A stretch of 31,312 nt of DNA from Flammula alnicola (lineage: Eukaryota; Basidiomycota; Agaricomycetes; Agaricales; Strophariaceae): NCBI GenBank assembly GCA_015499995.1, contig JADNRV010000473.1, forward strand, positions 1 to 31,312, written 5' to 3'. This document shows, in pieces, positions 10,150 through 20,900 of this stretch. Position numbers and translations under genes: made by a program. Position 1 is the stretch's first letter; every line of letters starts with the position of its first letter. The notes under the pieces are model-generated. The model made no database searches, was not told the DNA's origin, and saw only the letters and a program-made list of their open reading frames with translations.

Positions 10150-11707
10150 ATGTACCTCAGCCGCGCACTTCAATTACTTCGTAGATCACCAAGGGAAATT
10201 TTAACATTCCCTGAAGAACCTCTTGGACTTTCCGTCGCTGAAGAGGGTGGGTTTTATGCCGCAGCTTTGACGTCGACTCTTAATTCAAGATACACCTTGA
10301 TTGGGAAGCTGGGATGGGGGGTTCATTCCAGTGTTTGGCTCGCGCGAGACATGAAGTGGGTGTATATTTTATCAAGATATCTGTTGCACCTCCTCATTTC
10401 AACTTATGTTGCAAGTAGGCAACGCCATGCGCACCAACGCTATGCCGCTGTCAAAATACTGTCTACTCATGCGACACAGGTCCAAGGGAGGCTCGCGAAT
10501 GAGCTCGACATTCTCCAACGCATCAACAGCGACAACGTGAAAGCACATCCTGGTCGCAAACATATCGCCACTTTGCTAGACAACTTTACAGTCACGGATC
10601 GTCATGGGCCTCATCTTTGCCTCGTCTTCGAGGCTTTGGGTGCTTTCAAGGGTTCCGTCTATAATCCGGGTGCAAATTTGCCAGTTGCCTTTGTCAAAGA
10701 TATCGCGAGGCAACTATTACTTGCTTTGGACTTTCTGCATCGTGAATGCAGGATAGTTCATACAGGTAAGGTTGTGGTTGCATGTTTCTTGCCATATAGT
10801 CTCTTACCCCAACTCTTCCCGCTCCGAAAGACCTCAAACCCGACAATATTCTTATCACGCTTCCAAATGCAGAAGAAGCGATTCAACGGCACACAACTGG
10901 CGTATCGGAATCGGAGGCATTGCCAGCCATGCCTGACTCTTCCCCCCCTGTTGTGCTGTCCCGTCCGATCGTTCCATTCAGTTCTGATGAGCTACGGAAC
11001 GCTAATCACCTATCTAATTATGAGATCAAGTTGACAGATTTCGGGACTGGTGAGCAATGACTGTCAGACACTTCTCACACATGCAGATCTAACCTCGAAT
11101 TCTTATTTAGCGGCGATGGTGGACGGTCCTCACGCGGATGTCATCCAGCCTTACGCATTGCGCGCCCCAGAGGTCATCCTGGGTAATGGTTGGCATACCA
11201 GTGCGGACATCTGGAATTTGGGATGCTTGGTAAGTAAATCCTCTTCACTTTCACACTTCAACGTGTGTAGTGTTACAGTACGACTGACGATGATTTTAGT
11301 TATTTGAGTTTCTTACTAGCAAATGGCTCTTCGCCCCACGGAGCGGGCCCACATGGAGCGCTGAATCCTACCATCTTGCCCATATGCCCGTAATAGCCGG
11401 GGAAGAGTTCGATCTCGCATACATCCGGAAGGGGAAGCACTTTGAACAGTATTTTACACCCGAAGGTGAGTTGGTACCTCAATGATTACTGGGGAGAAAT
11501 GTTGATTGAGATGAATTGTACGCAGGTCGTCTGTGCATCCAGGTTCAGAACATTCGGAATCTGGAGCAGGCTCTGGATGCCTATTGTGTTTTGGACGATG
11601 TTGAGAAGCCACTTTGTATTGAGTTCTTGCAGTCGATGTTGCGGTTGAAGCCTTCAGACCGAACTAGTGCTGCAGAATTGCTCGAACATGAGTGGATTAA
11701 ATCTTGA
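10150..11707 (+). CDS. SRPK-like serine/threonine protein kinase
   Basis: Six exons (10150-10355, 10419-10765, 10831-11049, 11111-11229, 11300-11465, 11526-11707) give 412 residues. SRPKs phosphorylate Ser-Arg dipeptides, classically in splicing factors; Agaricomycetes carry expanded SRPK-like families whose substrates are unknown. All core motifs are present: Gly loop LGWGVHSSVW, Lys in YAAVKIL, catalytic loop IVHTDLKPDNIL (HTD in place of HRD, usual for SRPKs), DFGTA and APEVILG with ADIWNLGC. A family-typical spacer of about 50 residues lies between the catalytic loop and DFG. The C-lobe ends with LKPSDRTSAAELLEHEWIKS. The start at 10150 puts the usual FPEEPLGL segment about 20 residues in; the ATG at 9994 is an alternative. 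Intron 10356-10418 is 63 nt and free of stops, so its retention would add 21 residues near the Gly loop. Confidence 0.92.
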
Positions 11708-11770
11708 GTCACTGGTTCTGTTCTCAGTGTTCTGTAGTCAAGTACATGCTTAACGAGGCGATATAATATT

Positions 11771-13165
11771 CATTTTTGTCGTAAATGCGGATCGGAATGC
11801 AGTCCAGATGCAAAACAATGCAAAAAAACAATGATGAACAACAGATCAAGTTCCCGACCGATACACAAATCCAATCCCACTGCCTTGCCTCCACCTTGCC
11901 TGAACGTTGCCAGCACTACCGTGAGCCCATGGTTCGTCTCGATATTCTCCTCCTCGAGCTCCCCACCGCTGCCCCCACCACTAAACACGTCTCCTATCGC
12001 CCCAGCGGAGGATACGGCTACATCTGCAAACATGTTTTTAGCAGGATAATAAGCCGGTTGCTCAGTAATGCCAAGCGATCGCAGTAGTACTTGATACGGA
12101 TTTTTCCCCGTACCATCTTTGCTCTGTAGAACCTTTGGGCTTATGGCTTGTGGGCCGACGTTAGCGCGAGCTGATCCGTTTCGGATGAAGGCTGGATGCC
12201 GCTATTGAAAGTCAGGGCCCATACATAGTACCTCGAATGATATGGTAGAGAACTTACCATGTTCTCCAGCAGTCGCGCCCCAGCTCCATCTGTGTCTCTC
12301 GAGTATGCTAAATTAAATCATGCCTAATCCGAACGCAGATTTCTCCATGAAGATGTTGAAGTTGGTGTGAACCGTCTGGCTCGTTAAGAGTGCGGTGGCC
12401 GTCGCCAACGGTCTAGCCTCCCTGAGTTCTTTGTGATATGATGAATGTGCAAGCGGTATGTAACATACCTATTTGATAGCTCCGTAACTCCTATTAATCC
12501 CTCTCGCAGACGCGCCAACCCGCATCGTTCACGTCGCAATCAATGCCCCAGTGTCGCCATCGCCGGAACACTATAAAGACGGAGAGAGATTGGCACTGTA
12601 AGTCTCCTGTGGCGATGAAGAATAGATGGCGCACTGACATTCATAGTCACGGCTCTCCGTTTCGTCTTGATCGTTGTGGGCGCAAATTGGCCGTTCTGGA
12701 ACTGAAGGAGAAAGCAAAGGTAAGCTTTGCATTCGACCGTTATTGACACCCAAACGTATTACTCAGCTCGCCATCACCCTCGTATGCCGATGTTGTTGCG
12801 AACGTACACAAGATCTCTTTGTCGGACTCGCCCAGGGATCTTGAAGCGCAGGCTAGACACGTATTTCACTCTATAGGCCATCAAAGAGAATACGTAGTAT
12901 TCGAAACTTACGACGAGTGGGATGGGCCGCGTCAAGCAAAAGATCATGGTGGTTAGAAGTTATATACGTTCAGACCCCGCCAAAGTTCTGGCTGGGGTCA
13001 CGTAGGTTCGTTAGTGTTGCCGCGAGGTGAGGTCGAGTCATGACAGAACGATACATAGGCCAAGAAATTCTGCATCTGGCCAACTCACGGGGTAAATTCC
13101 AAGCCCGGGCCTGTCAGCCGCAAGCCACGCCTTGACCAGGTCCACGACACTCTTGTTGCCCTCTC
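11771..13165 (-). CDS. Possible unidentified minus-strand gene or its remains
   Basis: I could not name a family. The minus strand shows exon-like pieces with sensible splice sites. They are 13165-13089 (GNKSVVDLVKAWLAADRPG, donor GTGAGT), about 12480-12320 (SYHKELREARPLATATALL, then HTNFNIFMEKSAFGL), about 12309-12259 (AYSRDTDGAGARLLENM, donor GTAAGT) and about 12202-11771. The last holds NVGPQAISPKVLQSKDG, NPYQVLLRSLGITEQ and MFADVAVSSAGAIGD and reaches a stop at 11771. The 57-nt intron between the last two pieces looks genuine. The pieces at 12480 and 12309 cannot be joined in frame with canonical sites, and 13089-12480 yields nothing convincing. The gene may therefore be broken, or the joins may be wrong. 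The plus strand of the same region also holds spliceable short frames (12543-12720), so the coding strand is not certain. Confidence 0.35.
12455..12469. repeat. Short perfect inverted repeat
   Basis: GGTATG-TAA-CATACC is a perfect 6-bp arm palindrome with a 3-nt centre. It overlaps a possible splice border of the putative minus-strand gene. It may be chance. Confidence 0.3.
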
Positions 13166-13258
13166 CTCATCATGCTCTCAAACTAACGTGTTCCATGACC
13201 AGAACCAACGTTAGCGATATACGCTGAACTCAAGGACACCGACTTTGCAGATTTTTCC

Positions 13259-16014
13259 ATGGAGACCGCCAATCGACAAGGATCAGGCGCCCTGATCGCT
13301 CTGAGTCTCAAAGGTTGAGGCATCTCAGTGATGCACTGTCGCGCAATTGGAACACTGACCTCTGGTTCTATACCAGGAATGGATCTCCTTGAGTCCAAGG
13401 TAGTCCCAGGCGCGTTTCATACCGCTGATGAAAACTATGATGCTCCCAAATGCCATCCGAATACCCGAGTCGCCATCCTGGACGAAATAATGGCATGGCT
13501 CGATGATACCAACGATACTCGTCGTGCGATGTGGATCCGCGGTGCCGCTGGAGCTGGCAAGTCAGCAATCGCACGGACGATAGCACAGATGTGTGAGAAG
13601 CAAGGTCGAATGTCCTCCACTTTCTTCTTTTCGAGGACGTCGGGCGACACTAGACGAAGCGACGAGAAACATCTGGTGGCAACTCTCGCATACCAGATAA
13701 TGGAACATATCCCGGAAACTCGGGACCATATTTACATGGCAATGCTCAACAACCAGTTTATTTTTGATTTAGCTCTGGACGTACAAATTGACAGACTCAT
13801 CGTTGCTCCGCTTTTACATCTCTCCGAATTATCTTGCACCCTAATCCTTCCCAAAATTATTATTATCGATGGTCTAGATGAATGTCACAAGAAGGACGCG
13901 CAGGATGCCATTGTGAAGGGATTCGTAGCCGCTCTCGAGCGGATGAACCACAACTTCCCGCACAAATTGCTCATTGCGAGTCGACCCGAACAGAACATCC
14001 TCGCTGCTTTCGGTGATACCGGAGTTGCTCCCTTCCTCCGGCCTTTATCGTTGGACGATTCTTGGGAGCCCGACAATGATATTCGGACATTCCTTATTTA
14101 TAGATTTGCTGCCATTAAGCGAATACACCCTCTCAAAAGATACATTCCCGTCGATTGGCCAGCGGCCGATGATATGGAGAAACTCGTCCAGAAGTCGTCT
14201 GGCCAATTTATCTATGCGGTTACGGTTAGCAAGTACATCAAATCGAATGAACATCATCCCGTCGAATGCTTGCAAATAGTCATCAATCTCGTCAAAGATC
14301 CCGAAAATCGACCTTATGCAGAACTCGATGCACTGTATGCCCACATTTTTGCACAGGCCAAGAAGCCTGAACTCGCTCTCTCTATCCTCCGTATTCCTCT
14401 TATGGCGTCGGTAAAACCCCGTGTCCTCTTGCCATTTAAGGAGACATTGAGCGCTTGCTTGGTCTGGGCGAGGGCAAACTCGAACTCACTCTGAGTGACC
14501 TCGTGTCAATAGTGGAAGTCACGGAAGCCTCAAAGGTCAAGTTCCTTCACGCTTCTCTTCCGGACTTCTTGTTGGACGAAACCCGTGCCGGAAGGTTTTA
14601 CGCCAATAGCGACAAGATTTGTGTCCATCTTTTCCGTCGTTGTCTCAATCACATCTCAGAATGTAAGTGTTCGGGACTCGGCCTGATTGATAGCACGATT
14701 GACCAGTTTTCCAGTCACAGGACACGAAAATGATGACCATGACAGTTTTATCACGAGCTGTTTTGAGGGTCCTGAACATTTTGCAGAGAGTGTTCGAGAG
14801 GCTCACTCGGAGATTTATGATGCTTTTTCCAGTGTTGATTTGAAAGCTGCTTTGAAGCTCGCCTCCAGGACGGCGGATGAGGCTCCAGGTTCATTGCTGC
14901 CTCATGTTGTAGCAAATTTTCTCAGATTGATTTTTCGGGAGGTATTTCTGTCTCATTTCTGTCCTACTTGGTTGACCGCTGTCCTTATATGCTTGGTCAC
15001 CTTTCAGCACATAAAACTATCCTCATCTCAAACACCTGATGTCCTGTTGAAAGTTGTCAATCAACTTCAAGAATGGATATTAAATCAACTTCAAAAGCTT
15101 CCATTAGACGGCCCCATCTCCAGGTACACTCTTAGAAGCGACTTCAATGGGCTGGATTATCTAACACCCCACATTAACAGCTCTCTCAAGAACACTGACA
15201 TCGAAAAATTGGTTGACGATCCTGAACCGTACTTTCGTTGGTCCTTGATGTCTGATCCAAAGCTCACTGCTATCTTTTGCGGCGTCAACCCACTGGGGGC
15301 ATTCGTAATGAGTGGAAATATGTATGCATATGCCGCCCTGAATTGTTGCCGTGTTATCGTTGGCGCCCTATCAGGATAGGTCTGTCCAATGGCTCCTTAG
15401 CATTCGTGTTCACAGCCTAATGTTATTAGTGAACAGGTTAGCTTAATCCCTCTCAAGTTGAAGGGGAGGTTGGATCTTTGTGTGATACAAGCGCGTTTCC
15501 TCTTGGGGCATGCAGCACCTCGGGTCGACATTTATCTCTCCCTTCAAAACCTCCTCATGATCAGGCTTGATTCAATGCAGGAGGATTTGCGCCAGGCCTC
15601 TTCCTCAGAAGAGTACCGGACTTGTCTGGTTTCTCACCTCGAGCGCCATTTCCGCCAACAATTCCTTAAGCTTCATGTATTTTCCGACCTGGGAAAATGG
15701 GAGATTTTGATGGTCTCTCTTGTAGATTATCTGGTAAAGGTAGGAATCCTATTGTTAGTTTCCAAGGATAGATTCTGACCGAGAACGCTGAGCAGACACG
15801 CGAAGAATTCCCTTCCTTTGAGGAACAAGGCTTGTTCCATGTTCAGCACGAGCGACAAACAGTCCGCCGGCGGGTAGAGCATCCCCGCCATCCCACGTCA
15901 ACATGGCACAGTTCTACTGCACTGCAGGCACGGCCGCGGAACGAGCCCACATCGAAGAAGCGTCTCCGAACGAACTCTAATGTTCCGAAAATGAACAAGC
16001 CACGAAAGCAGTAG
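13259..16014 (+). CDS. NACHT-domain NTPase (fungal NLR-like), probably damaged
   Basis: NACHT NTPases are STAND-type signalling ATPases; in fungi several act in non-self recognition and cell death, but the role of this copy is unknown. The Walker A motif is RGAAGAGKSAIARTIAQ (about 13540-13585). FFFSRTSGDTRRSDEKHLVA follows, then Walker B KIIIIDGLDEC (about 13855-13887) and the sensor-like stretch LLIASRPEQNI. Exons used: from ATG 13259 (METANRQGSGALIALSLKG) or an acceptor at 13214, to 13313; 13377 onward; 14662|14715; 14941|15008; 15379|15437; 15739|15796; stop at 16012-16014. Two problems appear. Near 14411-14451 the frame changes (a 41-nt intron or a one-base lesion). A TAG at 15377-15379 stands where CAG before the donor GTCTGT would be expected, while coding continues across it as SLIPLKLKGRLDLCVIQARF. 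No ankyrin, WD40 or TPR repeats follow; the tail is basic. The N-terminal effector region is unclear. Confidence 0.8.
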
Positions 16015-16870
16015 AGATTTGAGGATTGGGACCTGTTGTCGCTAACTTACTATGCGATGTACTGACGTAGGAATGGCCGCACGGTTTATTGCTATGGATT
16101 CTTCACGAAATATAGTGACTCGAGTATAACTTTGGACTTATATATATTTGTATACATGCGCTCGAGGTAGTGTCATGTCGATGTTTATACCTGCCTTGAT
16201 TAATTTCTGAATGGCTCCTCGATCGTACTAGGCAAGAGACTCGGTGCGAACACCCACAGCATGGGAAAAGTTGAAGAGTTGGCAATGGCATGCGAGAATA
16301 ATAACGAATTGGCCTCCGTATGCAAACCGTGTACCAAAATGGTGCGTATATCCACCCCAGCCTGACAGTACTGACATTAGCAGTGCGCAAGCATTGAAAA
16401 CGATGACGAAGGCATCAGTATCTATCTATATTATAATACGACAACGGTATTTCTCACGGGGGGACAAATATGTCTTCCGATTGGTTGAGACAAACCACCA
16501 ATGGCGGTGCAAACTCTAACATTGGCTGGCCAGATGGTCCAGACTCCAGACCTCACGCGCACGCCGCTCAATTGCGACTCAATCGACACTGCCACTGGCC
16601 AGGCTTCAACCAGGCTTGGTTGACAATCAGAACGTCGTGCGTGGCAACTCTCAGTGGATGCCACAGGGTGTGCTCGAGGCTGTACCGTATTAGCATATCT
16701 ACAAGGATCCTATTTGATCAGTGGTATTTGTACTTACTCTGGAAGGCTACACTGGCATCTGAAGAAGGGTGTTGGATGATGGACAACACTGAGACTGACA
16801 AAGTAGAGTTACATGGTTCTGGATACCAGGTCCCCAAGGAACTTGAAGCCATGAGCCGCTCAAGGCGATG
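16015..16870. other. Spacer, possibly the body of a non-autonomous Helitron-like repeat
   Basis: No supported gene lies here. A 178-codon frame (16470-17006) runs through the stem-loop cluster and into the inverted-repeat element, has no motif and is best treated as chance. The stretch directly precedes three stem-loops and a Helitron-like 3' end, so part of it may belong to such an element. I could not find a matching 5' TC terminus. Confidence 0.35.
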
Positions 16871-16986
16871 CCGCGCCTACGCGCGGCGGCGCTTTGAAGG
16901 GGAAGGGCGACTATTGGAATTTATTTTTCCAATAAATTCAATCTTGGTTCAATTGGACAAAAAGATTCATGCCGTGCGAAGCACGG
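16871..16986. repeat. Cluster of three stem-loops
   Basis: Three perfect stems occur within 116 bp: CCGCGC-CTAC-GCGCGG (16871-16886), GAATTTATT with its complement AATAAATTC around a 5-nt loop (16917-16939), and CCGTGC-GAA-GCACGG (16972-16986). The last one stands just before the target duplication of the neighbouring element and has the form of a Helitron 3' hairpin. Confidence 0.6.
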
Positions 16987-16995
16987 GTCACAGGC
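16987..16995. repeat. Left 9-bp target-site duplication (GTCACAGGC)
   Basis: GTCACAGGC occurs directly left of the element and again, same orientation, directly right of it at 17763-17771. A 9-bp duplication is typical of Mutator-like transposition. Confidence 0.75.
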
Positions 16996-17762
16996 CAGGC
17001 TCCTAAAACCACCCTCTCGTATCGAGAGTAAGAGCCTTCATCAGAGACGCAGCGCGATGTTTTTTCATTAGTAGAGTGGCTGTGTTCAATAAGTGTACAA
17101 ATGATAATCAACAATACTAAGGGCTCAAACTCTCGATAGAGAGGCTGGCGTTTTTCGAACACGGTGATCTCGGTGATCTCTCATATATCTCAAGCAGGTG
17201 ACCCAGTCGCGTCGTTTCCCGTCACGCTAATTTTGGTAAAGAATACAAAAAGAATACTTCCCCTTCTCAAACGCAAAAATCACCTACGTGTAAGTTATTA
17301 TGGATTCTCCTACTCCTACATCACCTACGTACTTCAACACCATCTGCTTGGTTGAATGGGACACTGCTCACCTTCCACGCCCTATTTCACCTTTTTCCGT
17401 GAGTACACATTTTTCTTATCATCGACTTTCTACTTGCTACCACAGAATCACTATGAACGGCCGACATTTGCACGCGATAGAATGATCTTTTAGCGCGCAC
17501 GCTCTCATATTGGATATGGTTAGCACTGTGACCAAACTGTGATGGAATTGGATCACGTGCTCGATTTGGAACCCTAAGCTAAGGTTTATAAAAAGCTTTG
17601 TTCGAAAAACGCCAGCCTCTCTATCGAGAGTTTGGAGCCCTTAGAGTTGTTTATTTGTACATTGATCGTTGAACACAGCCACTCTGCTATAATAAAAATC
17701 ATGCGCTCGCTCTCTTATGAAGCTCCTTACTCTCGATACGAGAGGGTGGTTTTAGGAGCCTG
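16996..17762. mobile_element. 767-bp non-autonomous Mutator-like element with about 165-bp TIRs
   Basis: The element begins CAGGCTCCTAAAACCACC and ends with the exact reverse complement, GGTGGTTTTAGGAGCCTG. The left terminal inverted repeat runs to about 17161 and the right one starts at about 17599; they align over their whole length with roughly 80 percent identity by eye. Both contain the blocks TTCGAAAAACGCCAGCCTCT and GAACACAGCCACTCT. A perfect 9-bp duplication flanks the element. Long TIRs with a 9-bp duplication point to the Mutator-like superfamily; hAT is less likely because its TIRs are short and its duplications are 8 bp. The core of about 440 bp has no transposase, so it would have been moved in trans. 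It sits about 155 bp upstream of the ABC transporter ATG and next to that gene's likely TATA box. Confidence 0.75.
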
Positions 17763-17771
17763 GTCACAGGC
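17763..17771. repeat. Right 9-bp target-site duplication (GTCACAGGC)
   Basis: This is the second copy of the flanking duplication. It is followed by TAGT, so the duplication's last base reads into CTAG-T, the form of a Helitron CTRR terminus followed by the host T. Confidence 0.75.
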
Positions 17772-17823
17772 TAGTATACTTATATTCTTCCATAGCTTGG
17801 AGATAAAACGGAAGAAAATGCTT

Positions 17824-17830
17824 TATAAAT
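17824..17830 (+). promoter_or_regulatory. Possible TATA box of the ABC transporter gene
   Basis: TATAAAT lies about 90 bp upstream of the ATG at 17917 and about 60 bp to the right of the Mutator-like element. The spacing suits a core promoter with a short leader. This is inference from sequence alone. Confidence 0.4.
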
Positions 17831-17916
17831 AGGCGTGGAAATTTTGTAATGTCAACTTTCTCTGCTCTCCCCAGGTTTCGTCCCACGGACTCCCACCTAC
17901 AACATCCAGCCACGAT

Positions 17917-20900
17917 ATGGGAATCTGTGGCGACTATGGGCCATTCGATTTTCGAAGTTCGTGTATTCGGGCCTCGTGGAGCGCCTTCCTTCCCGCTGCA
18001 CTTGTTTTCGCGCTCTGTTTCTGCTCAATTCCGATTCCACGTTCGGCTCGACGTGTCGTCGCAATCATAGCCGCGCCATTCAAGACTTACCTTACCCTAC
18101 ATGAAGCGGAGGCAGTTGATATCACAGCCGTATCAGGAGAGAGAGTATTGGACGATGAAGACGCAGCTGTTCTGGTTGAGGTGCCCAAGTTCGTGCCCCT
18201 CTGGCGTACGGTCGTGTTCGTGTTCGTCGGAATTGTGCAAAGCTTCTGTTGGGTCGTAGATGGGTCTTACCTTCTTTACAACGATTCGTCGAATCCATGG
18301 AGAGGCATCTTCTCGTTCCTTGTTGCGGTATCATGGTTGTATACCGCAATCCGACCTGTCGCTCGTCCGACCGCGACACCACCTTACGACATGTTTTCAC
18401 TCTACGTGATCTTGTTCTTTGCTGGTATACTTCAAGTTGGAGGGGTCCTGTTCGATCACAGTATTTTGGGATCACCTTTGCCTTCCACCTTTTCCATGGT
18501 CGCATTGATTGCCAATGAATTGGTTGTGTTGCTTCTCTTGTTTCTAACCATGACCATGCCTCTCGCAACTCCGAGCAATAGAGTCGATCCAAAAGACATC
18601 GTAAGTTATATCTCCCAGCCTGAAAAACTATATTGACTTATCATCGATCATCATAGGGCCGTTCGGTCTCGCCTGAGGACTACACAACACTATGGGGATG
18701 GATTACATTCAGCTGGATTTACCCTCTCATTAACCTTGTAAGCCTTGTCTTGGATCTTGGGTGTAATTCTGAATATTATCTAGGGGAGATATGCAACCCT
18801 CAGCGAACAAGATGTTTGGAACTTGAGCCCGACAATGCAGTCTCGACCCATCTTTGTCAAATTTAGCTCCATAGTGTTGGTCAAGCCTTTGTTCCGCTTG
18901 TCTGCCTACTGAAGAGATTTTAGTCGCTCAACGCTGCTCCGCCGACTCTGGGCAGCCAATTCGCTGGATCTAATGTAAGTGGTGCCGTTGCTTTTAAAGC
19001 CTTTCTCTCATCTATCGACAGCTTGGATTTTGCTCTTACGTTTGTCAGCGTCATATTCAATTATGCTGGCCCATTCTTCTTGAAGTACGTTTTTAATTTT
19101 TTGCTGTATGTGTGGTATTCCTATCTTCCGTTAGGCGCATTCTAGACCTCATCGACCTCGATCATCCGACGCCAGAAAGTCGCACGAGGGCATACATCTA
19201 TGCTTTCCTTGCGTTTGGTTGCTCTCTTGGCAAGGTCCGCATAGTAGATTCTTGTCTGAGAGAATTATTACTAACTTGGCATACTAGGCACAAGCCGACG
19301 TTCAGCATTTGTGGTTCGGTCGTCGCGCAGCGACTAGGATCCGCTCAGAGTTGATGGCGTCCATTTATGACAAAGCTTTGAAGCGGAAGGATTTCTCGGG
19401 CGTTGTTAACAAGGACAAGAAGGAAGAGGAGGTTAAGGAGCCAGCGTCGAATGGAGTTGAAACGAAGGAATCGAAACGTGCGTTACAATCTTGATATGTC
19501 ATCTTCCGATCCAACATTCGTTGTCCAGGGAAAGCCAAGGCGAAGAAGAAGGAAGACAAAGAGAAGGCGGCCAAGGCAGATGAACCCAAGGCTGGCGCTG
19601 ACGTTGGAAAAATCGTGAACCTCATGGCCGGTGATGCTAATCGGGTATGATTTTGTTTTCCAACGTCCATTTTTTATGACGTGTGACTCATGGGAGCAGA
19701 TTTCGCAAACAATTTCAGCTTTATACTTCATCTACGGAGGTAGGTTATCTGTTTTCCTTCACTTCTGCGTTTCTAAATTTAATTCGATCTAGCGCCGTTC
19801 GAGATAATCATTGCGGGAATATTCTTGTATCAGTTAGTGCTGTGCAAGTACCCCCTTTTACGCCATACTTAGCCCATTCTCACAGGTTGCTGGGCCTGAG
19901 CGCCTTTGCTGGTTTCCTGATTTTGGTAGCTGGATGGCCCTTGAACAGCTTCATAGCCCGTAGGAGTATACGAATTCACAAAGGTGTTTTGGCTGCTCGT
20001 GATAAGCGGATGGGTGTTCTTACTGAACTGATCGGAGCAGTAAGTGTTTTGATACTTTCTCCGCCTTCAACACCGGTTCTGAATTATTTTTTAGGTCAAG
20101 TTCATCAAATTCTTTGCTTGGGAAGAACGTTGGATTGGGAGAGCTTTAGATGCGCGAGAGGCGGAGATGAAATGGATGGTTAAAGGTGTGGACTTGATTG
20201 CGTTGTGCTGTTAACATAGGATGATCTTGACCTCTGCCTTTTTCTCAAGCCCGAGTCAACTCTGTTATGTTCTACCTCCTGTGGACATGCGCACCCATCT
20301 TGGTGTCTATCATATCATTCATGGCATACGTTCTGCAGGGAAATAAGTTGACCATCAGTACGGCATTTACGGTATGTGCTATCCATCCGACTCCAGCTGT
20401 CTTGTCATAGTGTTGATTTTCTTTTTGCGTTTTTTTTTACACAAGGCGATTGCTTTATTCAATATGGTCAGGTAAGCATAAAAATAATATGACTTACGTT
20501 AGATTCTGAACGAGGTTGCTTGCAGGGCCCCTCTCAACGTCATTCCAACATGGATTGTCCAGATCCTCCAGGTGCGTACCTGTCTTATTCCCTGTCCTCT
20601 TATATTCTCACTGTCGGTGCGATACTCAGACGGGCGTCGCTCTCAATCGTATCGCTGTATACCTTGACGAAGAGGAGGTCACGGACCAAGTCTCGTCATT
20701 GAAGAAGGATTATTCCGAACCGCTGTTACCAGCTGCCGACGACGAAGGACTGGGACTCGAAAACGCTACTTTCAAATGGAACGAAGTTACTGAGGCAGTT
20801 GATAAAGACAAGGGCAAGAGTAACGGAGGGCCCCCATCTCCCACGGCATCTGCTGAAGATACAGCAACGGTGGTTGATGATAGCGTCTCTGAAAGAAGCG

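Noticed and set aside
12543..12746. Spliceable plus-strand frames upstream of the NACHT gene, with introns of about 45-50 nt
   Set aside because: The joined peptide ends after a short stretch, does not resemble any NACHT N-terminal domain I know, and the minus strand competes. Left as undecided, not annotated.
13328..13376. ATG at 13328 as the start of the NACHT protein
   Set aside because: The first 16 codons of that frame fall in an intron (13314-13376): AAAG|GTTGAG joins to CCAG|GAATGG in frame and gives a more typical protein.
16470..17006. 178-codon open frame on the plus strand
   Set aside because: It crosses the stem-loop cluster, the target duplication and part of the Mutator-like TIR, has no motif, and is biased by repeat sequence.
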